Assembly (NCBI GenBank): GCA_023251075.1
Contig: JAHEZM010000035.1
Span: 1-32,806, forward strand
Origin: Flavobacteriales bacterium
GTDB taxonomy: Bacteria > Bacteroidota > Bacteroidia > Flavobacteriales_C > GCA-002722245
Reading direction: 5' to 3'
DNA: 32,806 bases
In this document: piece after piece, positions 7,549 through 16,598 of the stretch
Layout: each line of letters starts with the position of its first letter
How positions within the stretch are numbered: the first letter of the stretch is position 1
The notes under the pieces: model-generated
The model's database searches: none
Told to the model about the DNA's origin: nothing
Seen by the model: the letters and a program-made list of their open reading frames with translations, nothing else
Program-made: the position numbers and the translations under genes

Positions 7549-9711
7549 TTATTTCACGAATTTGAATTGCGAATACTGAGTATTTCCGTTTTCTGAATAT
7601 TGAACTCTGGAGATATAGCAACCGTTAGCGATGTTCTCTGTAGAAATAGAACTTTGGTTTCCATTTAGTTGATTATGCAATATTTCTTCTCCCAGTATAT
7701 TGTATATTATTACTTCTTTGAGTACAATATTTGTTTCACCGGTGATATTCAAATGATTTTCGAAATGATTTTGTTTCAAATTCGACTTCAAAATATTTGT
7801 TATGAAATTAGGTTTGTCTTTTTCATCGAATAAAAATAATCCACCCGATTTACTTCCCACTAGCAATACTCTGTTGTTGTCGCCATATAAATTTGCCATT
7901 GCTGGCGCGCTCTGAATGCCTTCATTAATAAATTCAAAAGCATTAGTTACCAGAGAAAAATTTCCATTGAGGTTTCCTTCGATGTTATTGTAGTGTTGAA
8001 TTTTTCCAGTGAAAGTTCCAACCAGTAAGTTTATTTTATTTTGCTGATCGTGGTAAAAAAACGGAACAGAATATCCGCTTAAAAAATTCTCACTTACATC
8101 GATATTACTGAGTTTATTGGTTTGTAAAGTGAAAATCGGATTTGCAGAGCTACCGGTATTTTTGTAGTAATTAAGCACACCATCTTGCTCACCTATAATC
8201 AAATCTAATAATCCATCTTCATCTAAATCGAAAAGCACAGGAGTAGAATAATTCCCCACATCAATGGATTGGTAAATAGGAGTTTCTATTACAAAGTTAC
8301 AAGTGTTACCAACGCCAGCAGTATTTTTGAAATAATGCACTTGTCCGTTCATCGATCCAATCAACATATCCATATCACCATCATTATCCATATCACCAAA
8401 AGTGGGTTTCATACTGGTTATGTTGTATTGCGATAGAGTGCTGAGATCGGTGTTTTGTAAGGTATATTGAGGGTTGGTGCTGATTCCTGTATTAACGAGC
8501 AATGCGATTTTCCCTACTTTTTTCGAATTCAAATTATCATAAATTCCATCGTTTGCTACCAAAATATCTTGTAGTCCGTCACTATTGTAATCAAAGAAAA
8601 CAGGATAAGTGTTTGTTCCAAAATCAAGCATAGAATTCACCAAAAAATTATTTTGCTGATAATCAAAAATAGGAGCTTGATCAGTTCCGTTGTTCTTATA
8701 AAGATGCATTACGAAATAATCTTCTTCGGTTTTACTGTTCGGACTAGCGATTAAATCTCTTTTTAAATCATTGTCGGTATTAGCATAAAATGCAGCAGGG
8801 AAAGATCGAACATTCACCGCTGTACTATTTGAAGGAAAAACAATATCTTGAGAAGTGAGATCAGCGCTGCTGGCATTACCACCATTGATAGCTAAAGTGA
8901 GAGAGTTGAAAAGTAAATCGCCTACTATCAAGTCTTTATCATTGTCGCCATCCTTATCTAATAATAGAAGAGTTGATCCTGAATGTAGTTCTGTTTTATT
9001 GGTGATTGGCGTGCAAGTGATGCCTAAGCTAAGAGCACTACTAGAAGGATCTTCGCGTACATTTCCCCAGCAAGCATTAGTTAGTTTAAAAATTAAACCA
9101 TCGGAATTCCCGTTGAGTTCTATCGATCTGTTTTTGTGAAATTCAAGAGCTCCTCCTGTTACATCGAAGGTAACAACATCTATATCGGTGTCGCCATCAA
9201 CATCGGTAAATGCAGGAATATCGGTTCCGGTGATATATAAACTGGCGTTAGTGCCGTAATAATCGGTTTTAATATCCGAATCAATTAAATTGAATTGCAA
9301 GTGATCTGTACTCACATTTTTATACACTCTAAATGAGCTGGCATTTTGTATTAAAGTAGAGTTGGAGGTAAAAATATCAGCTTTACCGTCGTTGTTGTAA
9401 TCTAAAAGAAGTGCCCAGCTGGTCATCTGAGGAAAACTATCACAGTAGGCAGGAGCAAAATGGAAATTTCCATTATCATTAATAAAAACAGAAAAAGAAT
9501 TTCGGGCTCTGTCAAAAATAAAAAGATCGGGTTGATAGTCGTTGTTTACATCTATATTAGAAACCTGAGCATTGTTAATGCCTCCTGCCCATGCATTCGT
9601 AAGAACATTGTTATTGTAAGATACACTAATATCATTGCTGGGAGTTAGGGTTCTTTGAGCAACTAAAAAACAGGGTAAAGAAATTAATATCATCAGTAGT
9701 TTTCCCAACAT
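7549..9711 (-). CDS. Secreted VCBS/FG-GAP repeat protein with T9SS sorting domain
   Basis: A 720-residue protein expected to cross the inner membrane by Sec and the outer membrane by T9SS. Residues 1-18 are a signal peptide (LLMILISLPCFLVAQ). The body carries at least eight repeats with Asp-rich calcium-type loops, such as DYNNDGKADIF, DVDGDTDIDVV, DKDGDNDKDLI, DYNSDGLQDIL, DMDNDGDMDML and DLDEDGLLDLI, typical of a beta-propeller of FG-GAP/VCBS type. The last 75 or so residues form a type A sorting domain, with VIIYNILGEEI, an NGCYISRV strand and the terminal FKFVK. It is transcribed divergently from secDF. A TATTTTTG box at 9732-9725 (minus strand) is a possible promoter. Likely surface-bound or released; ligand unknown. 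Confidence 0.85.
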   Translation of the reverse strand: MLGKLLMILISLPCFLVAQRTLTPSNDISVSYNNNVLTNAWAGGINNAQVSNIDVNNDYQPDLFIFDRARNSFSVFINDNGNFHFAPAYCDSFPQMTSWALLLDYNNDGKADIFTSNSTLIQNASSFRVYKNVSTDHLQFNLIDSDIKTDYYGTNASLYITGTDIPAFTDVDGDTDIDVVTFDVTGGALEFHKNRSIELNGNSDGLIFKLTNACWGNVREDPSSSALSLGITCTPITNKTELHSGSTLLLLDKDGDNDKDLIVGDLLFNSLTLAINGGNASSADLTSQDIVFPSNSTAVNVRSFPAAFYANTDNDLKRDLIASPNSKTEEDYFVMHLYKNNGTDQAPIFDYQQNNFLVNSMLDFGTNTYPVFFDYNSDGLQDILVANDGIYDNLNSKKVGKIALLVNTGISTNPQYTLQNTDLSTLSQYNITSMKPTFGDMDNDGDMDMLIGSMNGQVHYFKNTAGVGNTCNFVIETPIYQSIDVGNYSTPVLFDLDEDGLLDLIIGEQDGVLNYYKNTGSSANPIFTLQTNKLSNIDVSENFLSGYSVPFFYHDQQNKINLLVGTFTGKIQHYNNIEGNLNGNFSLVTNAFEFINEGIQSAPAMANLYGDNNRVLLVGSKSGGLFLFDEKDKPNFITNILKSNLKQNHFENHLNITGETNIVLKEVIIYNILGEEILHNQLNGNQSSISTENIANGCYISRVQYSENGNTQYSQFKFVK

Positions 9712-9724
9712 AGTTTGAAAAGTA

Positions 9725-9732
9725 CAAAAATA
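9725..9732 (-). promoter_or_regulatory. Possible -7 box TATTTTTG of the T9SS cargo gene
   Basis: Matches TAnnTTTG on the minus strand but lies only 13 bases before the ATG and lacks a convincing -33 element, so it would give an almost leaderless transcript. Confidence 0.25.
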
Positions 9733-9818
9733 GGCCGATACTTCGAAAATATTTTTTCTGATTTTTAACCGTTCGGAAACCTTATATTAACCTTCATTAA
9801 ACTTTATGAAAATCTACG

Positions 9819-9850
9819 TTTGTTAAATCCTTTGCTATAATTTATATTTG
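9819..9850 (+). promoter_or_regulatory. Bacteroidota-type promoter of secDF
   Basis: TTTG at 9819-9822 and TATATTTG at 9843-9850 are separated by 20 bases, matching the Bacteroidota sigma-ABfr consensus in both boxes and spacing. Transcription should begin near 9856, giving a leader of about 28 bases before secDF. Confidence 0.7.
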
Positions 9851-9883
9851 TCGTCCTTTAAAATAAATTTGAATTGATTTTTT

Positions 9884-12800
9884 ATGCGAAATAGCGGTAT
9901 CCTTAAGGTTTTAACAGTAGTTTTAGTTCTGGTGTGCTTGTTTGAACTATTGTTCACGTTCAAAACAAAAGAAGTGGAAAACTCAGCTTTGGCTGATTCA
10001 AAAAATAATCCTGAAAAGTACCGCAGCATTATAAAATCCAAAGAAGGAGAGGTGGTTTTAGATTTCCTTGGAGCTGAATATACTTATAAGGAATGTAAGG
10101 AAAGAGAGATCAACTTGGGTCTTGATTTACGTGGTGGAGTGAGTGTTACCCTGGAAATTTCTTTAGAGAATTTAGTGCGTCAAATGGCTGGCGCTAACAA
10201 TACCACACCCGAATTTAAATTGGCTTTAGATAAAGCTCTTGAAATTAAAAAAACATCTGCCGACAATTTCGTTGATATATTTTATAAGGTCTACAATGAT
10301 CTTCACGCTGAAGGAAAAGTAAAACAATCTTTTGTTTCTTTATTTAAGAATAGCGACAATGCTAAAAAGTTGGGTGATGATGCTACAGATGCCGATGCTA
10401 AAGCTTATTTGGAAGAATATGCTGATTTGGCTATCGACGAGTCATTTAGAGTATTAAGAACAAGGGTTCAACAATTTGGTATTGCTCAACCTTCTATTAA
10501 ACGTGTTGGGAAAACGGGAAGAATCATGGTTGATTTACCGGGTGTTGAAGATATTGATAGAGTTAGAAAAGTATTGCAAGGTTCTGCAAATTTGGAGTTT
10601 TGGGATACTTATTTCCCAGGAGAGGTTGGAGAGGCTATGGAAGAGGCCGACAAAGAAGCTCAGGCATATGAGGAGTTGCATGGAGTTGCTGCTGCTGAGA
10701 AAATCGCAGTGGTTGATTCAAAAAAAGGTGGTGGTGTTTTAGATATTGTAAAAGGAGCCGATACTTTAGCAAAAGATACAGCAAAAACAGGAAAAGATTC
10801 ATCCACAGCTAAAAAAGATCCTTTGGTAGAACATCCTTTATTGGCTAGGTTGGGCGGACAAGGTAATAGCTATGTAGTTGCTGCTACAGATACAGCAAAA
10901 GTTAGATTCTATTTGCAATTGGCTCAACAAAAAGGAATTCTTTTTAAAGATTTTGTTTTGGCATGGGGCAATGAGCCGATGGTATCTAACGACAAACAAA
11001 AGAAAACATTTTTGTTGGCATACTTCCTAAAAGGTGAACATGGAAAACCGGTTGCCGGGTTGAAAGGAGATGTTGTAGAAAGTGCTCGTGGTGAAACTGA
11101 TCCGGAGAGTTTACAACCTATTGTATCTCTTTCATTTAATACCGGTGGTATTAAGAAATGGGAGGAAATGACTCAGCACTCTTATGACGACAAAGTAAAA
11201 TTAGGTGTTGCTCGTCCAATAGCTATCGTAATGGATGGTTTTGTATTCTCTGCTCCAGGTGCTGGAGATGGTCCGATTAATTCAGGTAGAACGAGAATTA
11301 CTGGTGGTGGAAAAGCGGGATGGAATACCGATTTAGCTACGGTGTTAAACGCAGGTAGATTCCCTGCCCCGGTAAAAATTGTTGAAGAAGCTTACGTAGG
11401 TCCATCTTTAGGAGCCGAAGCTATTCAGGCGGCATTTATGTCGTTCTTAATTGCATTGGGTGCCGTATTGATTTTCATGGCCTTTTTCTACGGTCAGGCG
11501 GGTTGGATTGCCAACGTTGCCTTGGTGGCTAACTTGTTCTTTATAGTAGGAGCTCTCGCTTCCTTCCCTTTAATATCATTAACTCTTCCCGGTGTTGCCG
11601 GTATCGTATTAACGGTGGGTATGTCGGTAGATGCGAACGTATTGATTTACGAGCGTATTCGTGAGGAATTACGAGCAGGTAAAGGAATTAAATTAGCAGT
11701 AGAAGATGGATATAAACATGCAATGTCGGCGATTATCGATTCCAACTTTACTTCACTAATCACTGGTATTATATTGTGGTACTTTGGTTCTGGTGTAATT
11801 GAGGGCTTTGCTCAAACTTTAGTAATTGGTATCCTTACTTCATTATTCGCAGCATTATTCATCTCTAAATTTATTTTTGAGTGGTTGTTGAAAAAAGATC
11901 GCACGCTTACATTCTCTACTAAAACAACAGAAAAGTTCATGTTGGGTGCAAACTATAATATTATTGGTAACAAGAAAAAAGCGTATGCTTTATCTTTCAT
12001 TTTTGTTGGATTAGGCTTGGTTGCCATGTTAACCAAAGGATTCGATTTAGGTGTTGATTTTACAGGTGGTAGAACTTATGTTGTGCGTTTTGATAAGGCG
12101 GTTGATGGTCAGGAAGTAGCTAAGTCTTTGGAGAAAGTATTTATTGATGAAAAAGGAAATGTACTTGCCCCAGAGGTGAAACAATATGGTGATGGTAATC
12201 AGTTTGCAATTACTACAAAATTCATGATTGGTGAATCGGGTGACGATGTTAGCTTGAAGGTTGAAAAGGCTTTGTTTGAGGGGGTTAAAGGATTTTTACC
12301 GGCTAATTTGGATTTCGATACTTTCTCGAAAGATAAGGAAGGTAAGAATATCGGTAAAATGAACTCTATCGTAGTAGGTGCTGAGATTGCTGATGATATT
12401 AAAACATCTGCGTTCTGGTCGGTATTACTGTCGTTGATTGCTATTTTCTTATACATCTTCGTTCGTTTTAGAAAGCTCTCTTATGGCGTTGGTGCGCTCT
12501 TGGCTTTATTCCATGACGTACTTTTCTTACTAGGTATATTTGCTGCTTTACATGGTATAGTTCCTTTCTCATTGGAAGTGAATCAAGCGTTTATTGCCGC
12601 AGTACTTACCGTATTGGGATATTCAATTAACGATACGGTGGTGGTATTTGATAGAATTAGAGAGTACAACGTGTTGTATGCTAAAAAGAAATCGGTGGGT
12701 GAAATTGCAAACATAGCGTTGAACAGTACGTTTGGTAGAACTATTAATACATCCATGACTATCTTCTTAGTGTTATTAGCGATCTTCTTATTCGGTGGTG

Positions 12801-12928
12801 AATCTATCAGAGGTTTTGCTTTTGCATTGTTAGTAGGTATCGTAGTGGGAACCTATTCGTCATTGTTTATTGCTACTCCGGTTTATGTTGATCTGGAGAA
12901 TAGAGCCAATAAAAAAGAAAATGAGTAA
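9884..12928 (+). CDS. secDF: Protein translocase subunit SecDF (fused)
   Basis: Inner-membrane proton-driven partner of SecYEG that helps pull exported proteins into the periplasm. At 1014 residues it is the fused SecD-SecF form usual in Bacteroidota. Helix 1 spans residues 8-25, LGLDLRGGVSVTLEI marks the SecD start, and VDLPGVEDIDRVRKVLQG lies in the P1 domain. Five helices follow from about residue 520, with VGMSVDANVLIYERIREE near 577. The SecF half shows GVDFTGGRTY near 723 and GYSINDTVVVFDRIRE near 911; the aspartates in these membrane motifs carry the proton path in the family. A low-complexity K/D/T linker near residues 280-315 lies in the periplasmic domain. The stop overlaps tatA by eight bases. 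Confidence 0.97.
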   Translation: MRNSGILKVLTVVLVLVCLFELLFTFKTKEVENSALADSKNNPEKYRSIIKSKEGEVVLDFLGAEYTYKECKEREINLGLDLRGGVSVTLEISLENLVRQMAGANNTTPEFKLALDKALEIKKTSADNFVDIFYKVYNDLHAEGKVKQSFVSLFKNSDNAKKLGDDATDADAKAYLEEYADLAIDESFRVLRTRVQQFGIAQPSIKRVGKTGRIMVDLPGVEDIDRVRKVLQGSANLEFWDTYFPGEVGEAMEEADKEAQAYEELHGVAAAEKIAVVDSKKGGGVLDIVKGADTLAKDTAKTGKDSSTAKKDPLVEHPLLARLGGQGNSYVVAATDTAKVRFYLQLAQQKGILFKDFVLAWGNEPMVSNDKQKKTFLLAYFLKGEHGKPVAGLKGDVVESARGETDPESLQPIVSLSFNTGGIKKWEEMTQHSYDDKVKLGVARPIAIVMDGFVFSAPGAGDGPINSGRTRITGGGKAGWNTDLATVLNAGRFPAPVKIVEEAYVGPSLGAEAIQAAFMSFLIALGAVLIFMAFFYGQAGWIANVALVANLFFIVGALASFPLISLTLPGVAGIVLTVGMSVDANVLIYERIREELRAGKGIKLAVEDGYKHAMSAIIDSNFTSLITGIILWYFGSGVIEGFAQTLVIGILTSLFAALFISKFIFEWLLKKDRTLTFSTKTTEKFMLGANYNIIGNKKKAYALSFIFVGLGLVAMLTKGFDLGVDFTGGRTYVVRFDKAVDGQEVAKSLEKVFIDEKGNVLAPEVKQYGDGNQFAITTKFMIGESGDDVSLKVEKALFEGVKGFLPANLDFDTFSKDKEGKNIGKMNSIVVGAEIADDIKTSAFWSVLLSLIAIFLYIFVRFRKLSYGVGALLALFHDVLFLLGIFAALHGIVPFSLEVNQAFIAAVLTVLGYSINDTVVVFDRIREYNVLYAKKKSVGEIANIALNSTFGRTINTSMTIFLVLLAIFLFGGESIRGFAFALLVGIVVGTYSSLFIATPVYVDLENRANKKENE

Positions 12929-13169
12929 CAGCTTATTATTTCTTTCTCCGAGTGGTGGTGAAATTGCGCTGATTTTACTGGTGATATTGTTGTTGTTTGG
13001 TTCTAAGAATATACCCACTATTGCCAGAAACTTAGGGAAAGGAATACGTGAAATCAAGAATGTGACGGGGGAAATCCAGAATGAAATCAAAAAGGGTATG
13101 AATGAGGAGGTGAAGCAAGTACAGGATGTTGCTGACGAACTTCAAAAGGATGTAGATAAAACCCTGTAA
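12921..13169 (+). CDS. tatA: Twin-arginine translocase subunit TatA
   Basis: Small inner-membrane protein that forms the Tat pore for folded proteins. It has 82 residues when started at the ATG at 12921; the longer in-frame reading from 12870 lies inside secDF and is rejected. The TatA signature is complete: one N-terminal helix (IALILLVILLLFG), the conserved FG hinge, then the amphipathic helix KNIPTIARNLGKGIREIKNV and a charged, Lys/Glu-rich tail. It overlaps the secDF stop by eight bases, so the Sec and Tat genes are translationally coupled. A Tat-type Rieske lipoprotein encoded later in the window is a plausible client. TatC is not in this window. Confidence 0.92.
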   Translation: MSNSLLFLSPSGGEIALILLVILLLFGSKNIPTIARNLGKGIREIKNVTGEIQNEIKKGMNEEVKQVQDVADELQKDVDKTL

Positions 13170-13206
13170 AAAGTAAATTAAGTTTGATTTTGGAATTATA
13201 TTTTAC

Positions 13207-13236
13207 TTGTTTCATAAAAAAATATAATTACATTTA
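13207..13236 (+). promoter_or_regulatory. Probable promoter of the PorE-like gene
   Basis: TTG at 13207-13209 and TACATTTA at 13229-13236 (7 of 8 to TAnnTTTG) are 19 bases apart. The start codon follows 38 bases later. Confidence 0.45.
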
Positions 13237-13274
13237 GCTTTCAAATTTATAAGGGGTAAAAAATTTTTATTTGT

Positions 13275-15359
13275 ATGAAATTTAATCTTTCTCTGCTGGT
13301 AGGTGTTACGATCTCTACCATGTTTTTAACCAACTGCCGACCTCCTGAAACAACGGATTCTAAGCATAAAAGAAATTACTTTAACGCCAGTGTCGAGGAA
13401 TACATCGATAAGTTAGCTAAAGAGAAAGATGACGCTAAAAAAGCGGAAATCACCTATAATATTGCTTTAGGTTATTATAAACTTAAAAAGTATGATTTAG
13501 CTGCTCAGTGGTTTGAAAATTCTGATGCTGTTAAGTATTCAGAAGCTCATCCTGAAGTGATTTTATATCTTGCTGAATCGTATAAAGCGCTAGGTAAATA
13601 TGATCAGGCTTTAGCTAAATTTAATGAATATGCTAAACGTGTTCCTAACGACAAAAAAGGAATTAATGGTGCAAAATCTTGTGAGCTAGCCATTGAATGG
13701 AATAAAAAACCAACGCGTTACGAAGTAACCAATGTGGTAATGTTAAATACTCCTGCCGAAGATGCTGCCCCAATTTATTTGAACAAAAAAAAGTACAATG
13801 AAATTTTGTTTTACTCTTATCGTCCGGGTGCTACAGGAAAAACTGGTTCTGATATCTTAGGACAAGACCAACCCGATTTATATTCAGCAACATTAGATAA
13901 CAAAGGTAAATGGAGTGTTCCTGCTCAGGTTGCAGGAGAAGGTGTAAATACAGGTAATGCTGAGGGAGCTTCTGCCATTGATTTGAAAGGTAAAGTTCTT
14001 TATTTCACGCGTTGCGATTTTGAACCCAACAAAAATACTTATTGCGCAATTTATCAGTCTAAAGCAAATGGTAATAAATATGATTTACCTACAAAAGTTA
14101 CTGGTATAACAAGTGCCGATACCATCAATGTTTTTCAACCCGCTTTAAATGCTGATGCTACCAGATTGTATTTTGTTTCTTCTGGTTTGCCGGGCGGACA
14201 AGGTGGTTATGATATTTGGTATGTGAGCTATAGCAAAGAGACTAAAATGTGGGAAAATCCAACTAACCTTGGTCCTGAAATTAATACTCCTGATGATGAA
14301 CTTTTTCCTTACATTCATGCTGATGGTACTTTGTACTTCAGTTCAAACGGACATATGGGAATTGGTGGTTTCGACTTATTCAAAGCTGCTCCTAATCAAG
14401 CCTCTTTCGGTCCGGTGGTGAATTTAAAGGTTCCTTTAAACTCTTCTAACGATGATATCGCTATTGTTTTCGAAGATAAAAATGAAAGAGGTTATGTTAC
14501 TTCTAACCGTGTTGGAACCAAAGGTGGATTAGATATCTGGGCTTTCACTTTGCATCCTATAGAAGTTAAATGTGATGGTTTGGTTTACCAAAGATCAAAC
14601 AACCAGCCTGTTGCCGGTGCTAAAGTATCAGTGTTCAATAACAAGAATGAGAAACAAGAATTTGTAACCGATAGTTTAGGTAAATTCGGTTTCCCTCTTT
14701 CTTTGAATGATAACTTTACCTTATCTGCTAAATCTGATTTGAAGTACACTGATGGAAATGTTTTAAGAAGAAAAAAATTGAAATATTTTGCTTCTGGAAA
14801 TGTAATTGTGTCTACAATTGGAGTTGACGATTCTAAAATTATGGCTTGTGCTATTCCTTTAGATACTATGCCAAGTGTATTTGAATTACCGAACATCGTT
14901 TATGAATATGATAAAGATGTATTAACTCCTGAATCTCAAATTATTTTGAGAACTTTCGTTAAAGAAATGATGGAACCAAATCCAGGCTTAACAGTTGAGT
15001 TGGGTTCTCATACCGACTTTAGAGGGGGTAACGATTACAACAGAAAACTGGCACAACGAAGAGCTGAATCTGCAGTGAGATTCTTAATTGCTAACGGTGT
15101 TGATGCAAGCAGATTGAAAGCTAAAGGTTATGGTGAAGACAAACCAAAAGTGATTACAGCTGATAACGCTAAGTTTGTTCCGGAAAAATACCGTGCTAAT
15201 TTCCCAATTGGTACTGTGTTGTCTGAAGCATATATCAATGGTTTGAAATCTAAAGATCTTCAGGAAGCAGCTCACCAAATGAATCGTCGTACAGAATTCA
15301 TGATTCTTTGTACTGAGTGGACTACTGGAAATACTGCCGACTATTGCAATAATAAATAG
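13275..15359 (+). CDS. PorE-like TPR/PD40/OmpA outer-membrane lipoprotein
   Basis: A 694-residue lipoprotein with four modules. The signal peptide ends in a lipobox LTNC with Cys at residue 21. TPR-like helices occupy about residues 45-140 (ITYNIALGYYKLKKYDLAAQWF, then AESYKALGKYDQALAKF). PD40 beta-propeller repeats follow to about 430, with LYFVSS, DIWYVS, LYFSSNG and DIWAFT. A carboxypeptidase-regulatory-like domain spans about 432-520 (PVAGAKVSVF). The C-terminal OmpA-type peptidoglycan-binding domain covers about 545-690, with GSHTDFRGG and YNRKLAQRRAESAVRFL. This order is that described for PorE, a T9SS component linking the secretion core to peptidoglycan. Bacteroidota carry several similar paralogues, so the PorE name is probable rather than certain. 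A T9SS cargo gene lies nearby. Confidence 0.72.
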   Translation: MKFNLSLLVGVTISTMFLTNCRPPETTDSKHKRNYFNASVEEYIDKLAKEKDDAKKAEITYNIALGYYKLKKYDLAAQWFENSDAVKYSEAHPEVILYLAESYKALGKYDQALAKFNEYAKRVPNDKKGINGAKSCELAIEWNKKPTRYEVTNVVMLNTPAEDAAPIYLNKKKYNEILFYSYRPGATGKTGSDILGQDQPDLYSATLDNKGKWSVPAQVAGEGVNTGNAEGASAIDLKGKVLYFTRCDFEPNKNTYCAIYQSKANGNKYDLPTKVTGITSADTINVFQPALNADATRLYFVSSGLPGGQGGYDIWYVSYSKETKMWENPTNLGPEINTPDDELFPYIHADGTLYFSSNGHMGIGGFDLFKAAPNQASFGPVVNLKVPLNSSNDDIAIVFEDKNERGYVTSNRVGTKGGLDIWAFTLHPIEVKCDGLVYQRSNNQPVAGAKVSVFNNKNEKQEFVTDSLGKFGFPLSLNDNFTLSAKSDLKYTDGNVLRRKKLKYFASGNVIVSTIGVDDSKIMACAIPLDTMPSVFELPNIVYEYDKDVLTPESQIILRTFVKEMMEPNPGLTVELGSHTDFRGGNDYNRKLAQRRAESAVRFLIANGVDASRLKAKGYGEDKPKVITADNAKFVPEKYRANFPIGTVLSEAYINGLKSKDLQEAAHQMNRRTEFMILCTEWTTGNTADYCNNK

Positions 15360-15380
15360 CACAACAATTTTATATATGAT

Positions 15381-15407
15381 AAAGCATCCCTATTTTTGGG
15401 ATGCTTT
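15381..15407 (+). terminator. Intrinsic terminator between the PorE-like gene and purM
   Basis: AAAGCATCCC pairs perfectly with GGGATGCTTT across a TATTTTT loop, and a T-rich stretch (TTTTCATTTTT) runs from its 3' end. It starts 21 bases after the stop of the PorE-like gene. Its right arm contains the ATG at 15401 that would extend purM, which argues against that start. Confidence 0.8.
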
Positions 15408-15421
15408 TCATTTTTACTCAA

Positions 15422-16594
15422 ATGACAGAAGATTCAAGATATAAATTGCGCGGTGTATCCGCTTCCAAAGAAGATGTGCATGCAGCCATCAAAAATGTAG
15501 ATAAAGGAATTTTTCCTCGTGCATTTTGTAAAATAGTTCCTGATATTTTAGGGGGAGATCCCAACTATTGCAATATCATGCATGCCGATGGTGCGGGTAC
15601 AAAATCATCTTTGGCCTATGTTTATTGGAAGGAGACGGGTGATTTAAGCGTGTGGAAAGGAATTGCGCAGGATGCTGTAATTATGAATTTAGATGATCTT
15701 CTTTGTGTAGGTGCCACCAACGGAATTATACTCTCATCAACGATAGGAAGAAATAAAAACTTAGTACCGGGTGAAGTGATTTCTGCTATCATTAATGGTA
15801 CAGAGGAAGTGTTACAAGATTTACGTGATAACGGAGTGGGAATTTATTCTACAGGTGGTGAAACGGCAGATGTGGGTGATTTAGTTAGAACCATTATTGT
15901 TGATTCTACTGTTACCTGTAGAATGAAACGCAGTGAGGTGATTACGAATGAAAAATTGAAAGGTGGACAAGTGATTGTGGGGATGGCATCGTTCGGACAA
16001 GCGACTTACGAAAAAGAATACAACGGCGGAATGGGGAGCAACGGTTTAACCTCTGCCCGTCATGATGTTTTTAATAAAGTGTTGGCCAATAAATATCCTG
16101 AAAGTTTTGATCCAAGCGTGCCCCAAGACTTAATGTATTCGGGCTCGCGCTCACTCTCCGATGCTGTGGAAGGCACTTCCATTAATGCTGGTAAATTGGT
16201 GTTGTCGCCCACCAGAACTTATGCACCGGTAATGACTAAAGTTCTACAAGAATACCGTGATGTGATTGGCGGATTGGTGCATTGCAGTGGTGGAGCGCAA
16301 ACTAAAGTTTTGCATTTTATCAATGATTTAAAAGTGGTGAAAAATAATTTATTTGAACTTCCTCCTTTGTTTAAATTGATTCAGGAAGAAAGTAAAACAT
16401 CGTGGGAAGAAATGTATAAAGTATTCAATATGGGCCATCGTATGGAGGTTTATATTGATGAAAAATATGCTCAAGGAATTATTGATATTGCCAAAGGATT
16501 TAATATCGACGCCAAAATAATAGGATACACAGAAAGCTTTTCAGGTAAGCAGGTTCAAGTGGAATCTTCTTTTGGTAAGTTTATTTACAGCTAA
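15422..16594 (+). CDS. purM: Phosphoribosylformylglycinamidine cyclo-ligase (AIR synthase)
   Basis: ATP-dependent enzyme of purine synthesis that closes FGAM to aminoimidazole ribotide. The 390-residue protein belongs to the longer Bacteroidota type. Characteristic stretches are RGVSASKEDVHAAIKN, the nucleotide-site sequence HADGAGTKSSLAY, VGATNGIILSSTIGRN and TGGETADVGDLVRTII. The C-terminal half has NGLTSARHDVFN and a late GHRMEVY. The start is set at the ATG at 15422, because an upstream in-frame ATG at 15401 falls inside the terminator hairpin and adds seven non-family residues. The start is only 14 bases past that hairpin, so its promoter must overlap the terminator or transcription must read through. 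prfA follows four bases after the stop. Confidence 0.95.
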   Translation: MTEDSRYKLRGVSASKEDVHAAIKNVDKGIFPRAFCKIVPDILGGDPNYCNIMHADGAGTKSSLAYVYWKETGDLSVWKGIAQDAVIMNLDDLLCVGATNGIILSSTIGRNKNLVPGEVISAIINGTEEVLQDLRDNGVGIYSTGGETADVGDLVRTIIVDSTVTCRMKRSEVITNEKLKGGQVIVGMASFGQATYEKEYNGGMGSNGLTSARHDVFNKVLANKYPESFDPSVPQDLMYSGSRSLSDAVEGTSINAGKLVLSPTRTYAPVMTKVLQEYRDVIGGLVHCSGGAQTKVLHFINDLKVVKNNLFELPPLFKLIQEESKTSWEEMYKVFNMGHRMEVYIDEKYAQGIIDIAKGFNIDAKIIGYTESFSGKQVQVESSFGKFIYS

Positions 16595-16598
16595 GAAA

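Noticed and set aside
8855-9139. 94-codon frame opposite the FG-GAP gene
   Set aside because: Antisense shadow of a well-supported coding sequence, with low-complexity Leu/Ser content and no motif.
15401-15421. Longer purM start at 15401
   Set aside because: This ATG lies in the right arm of the terminator hairpin, and the added residues are not part of the family.
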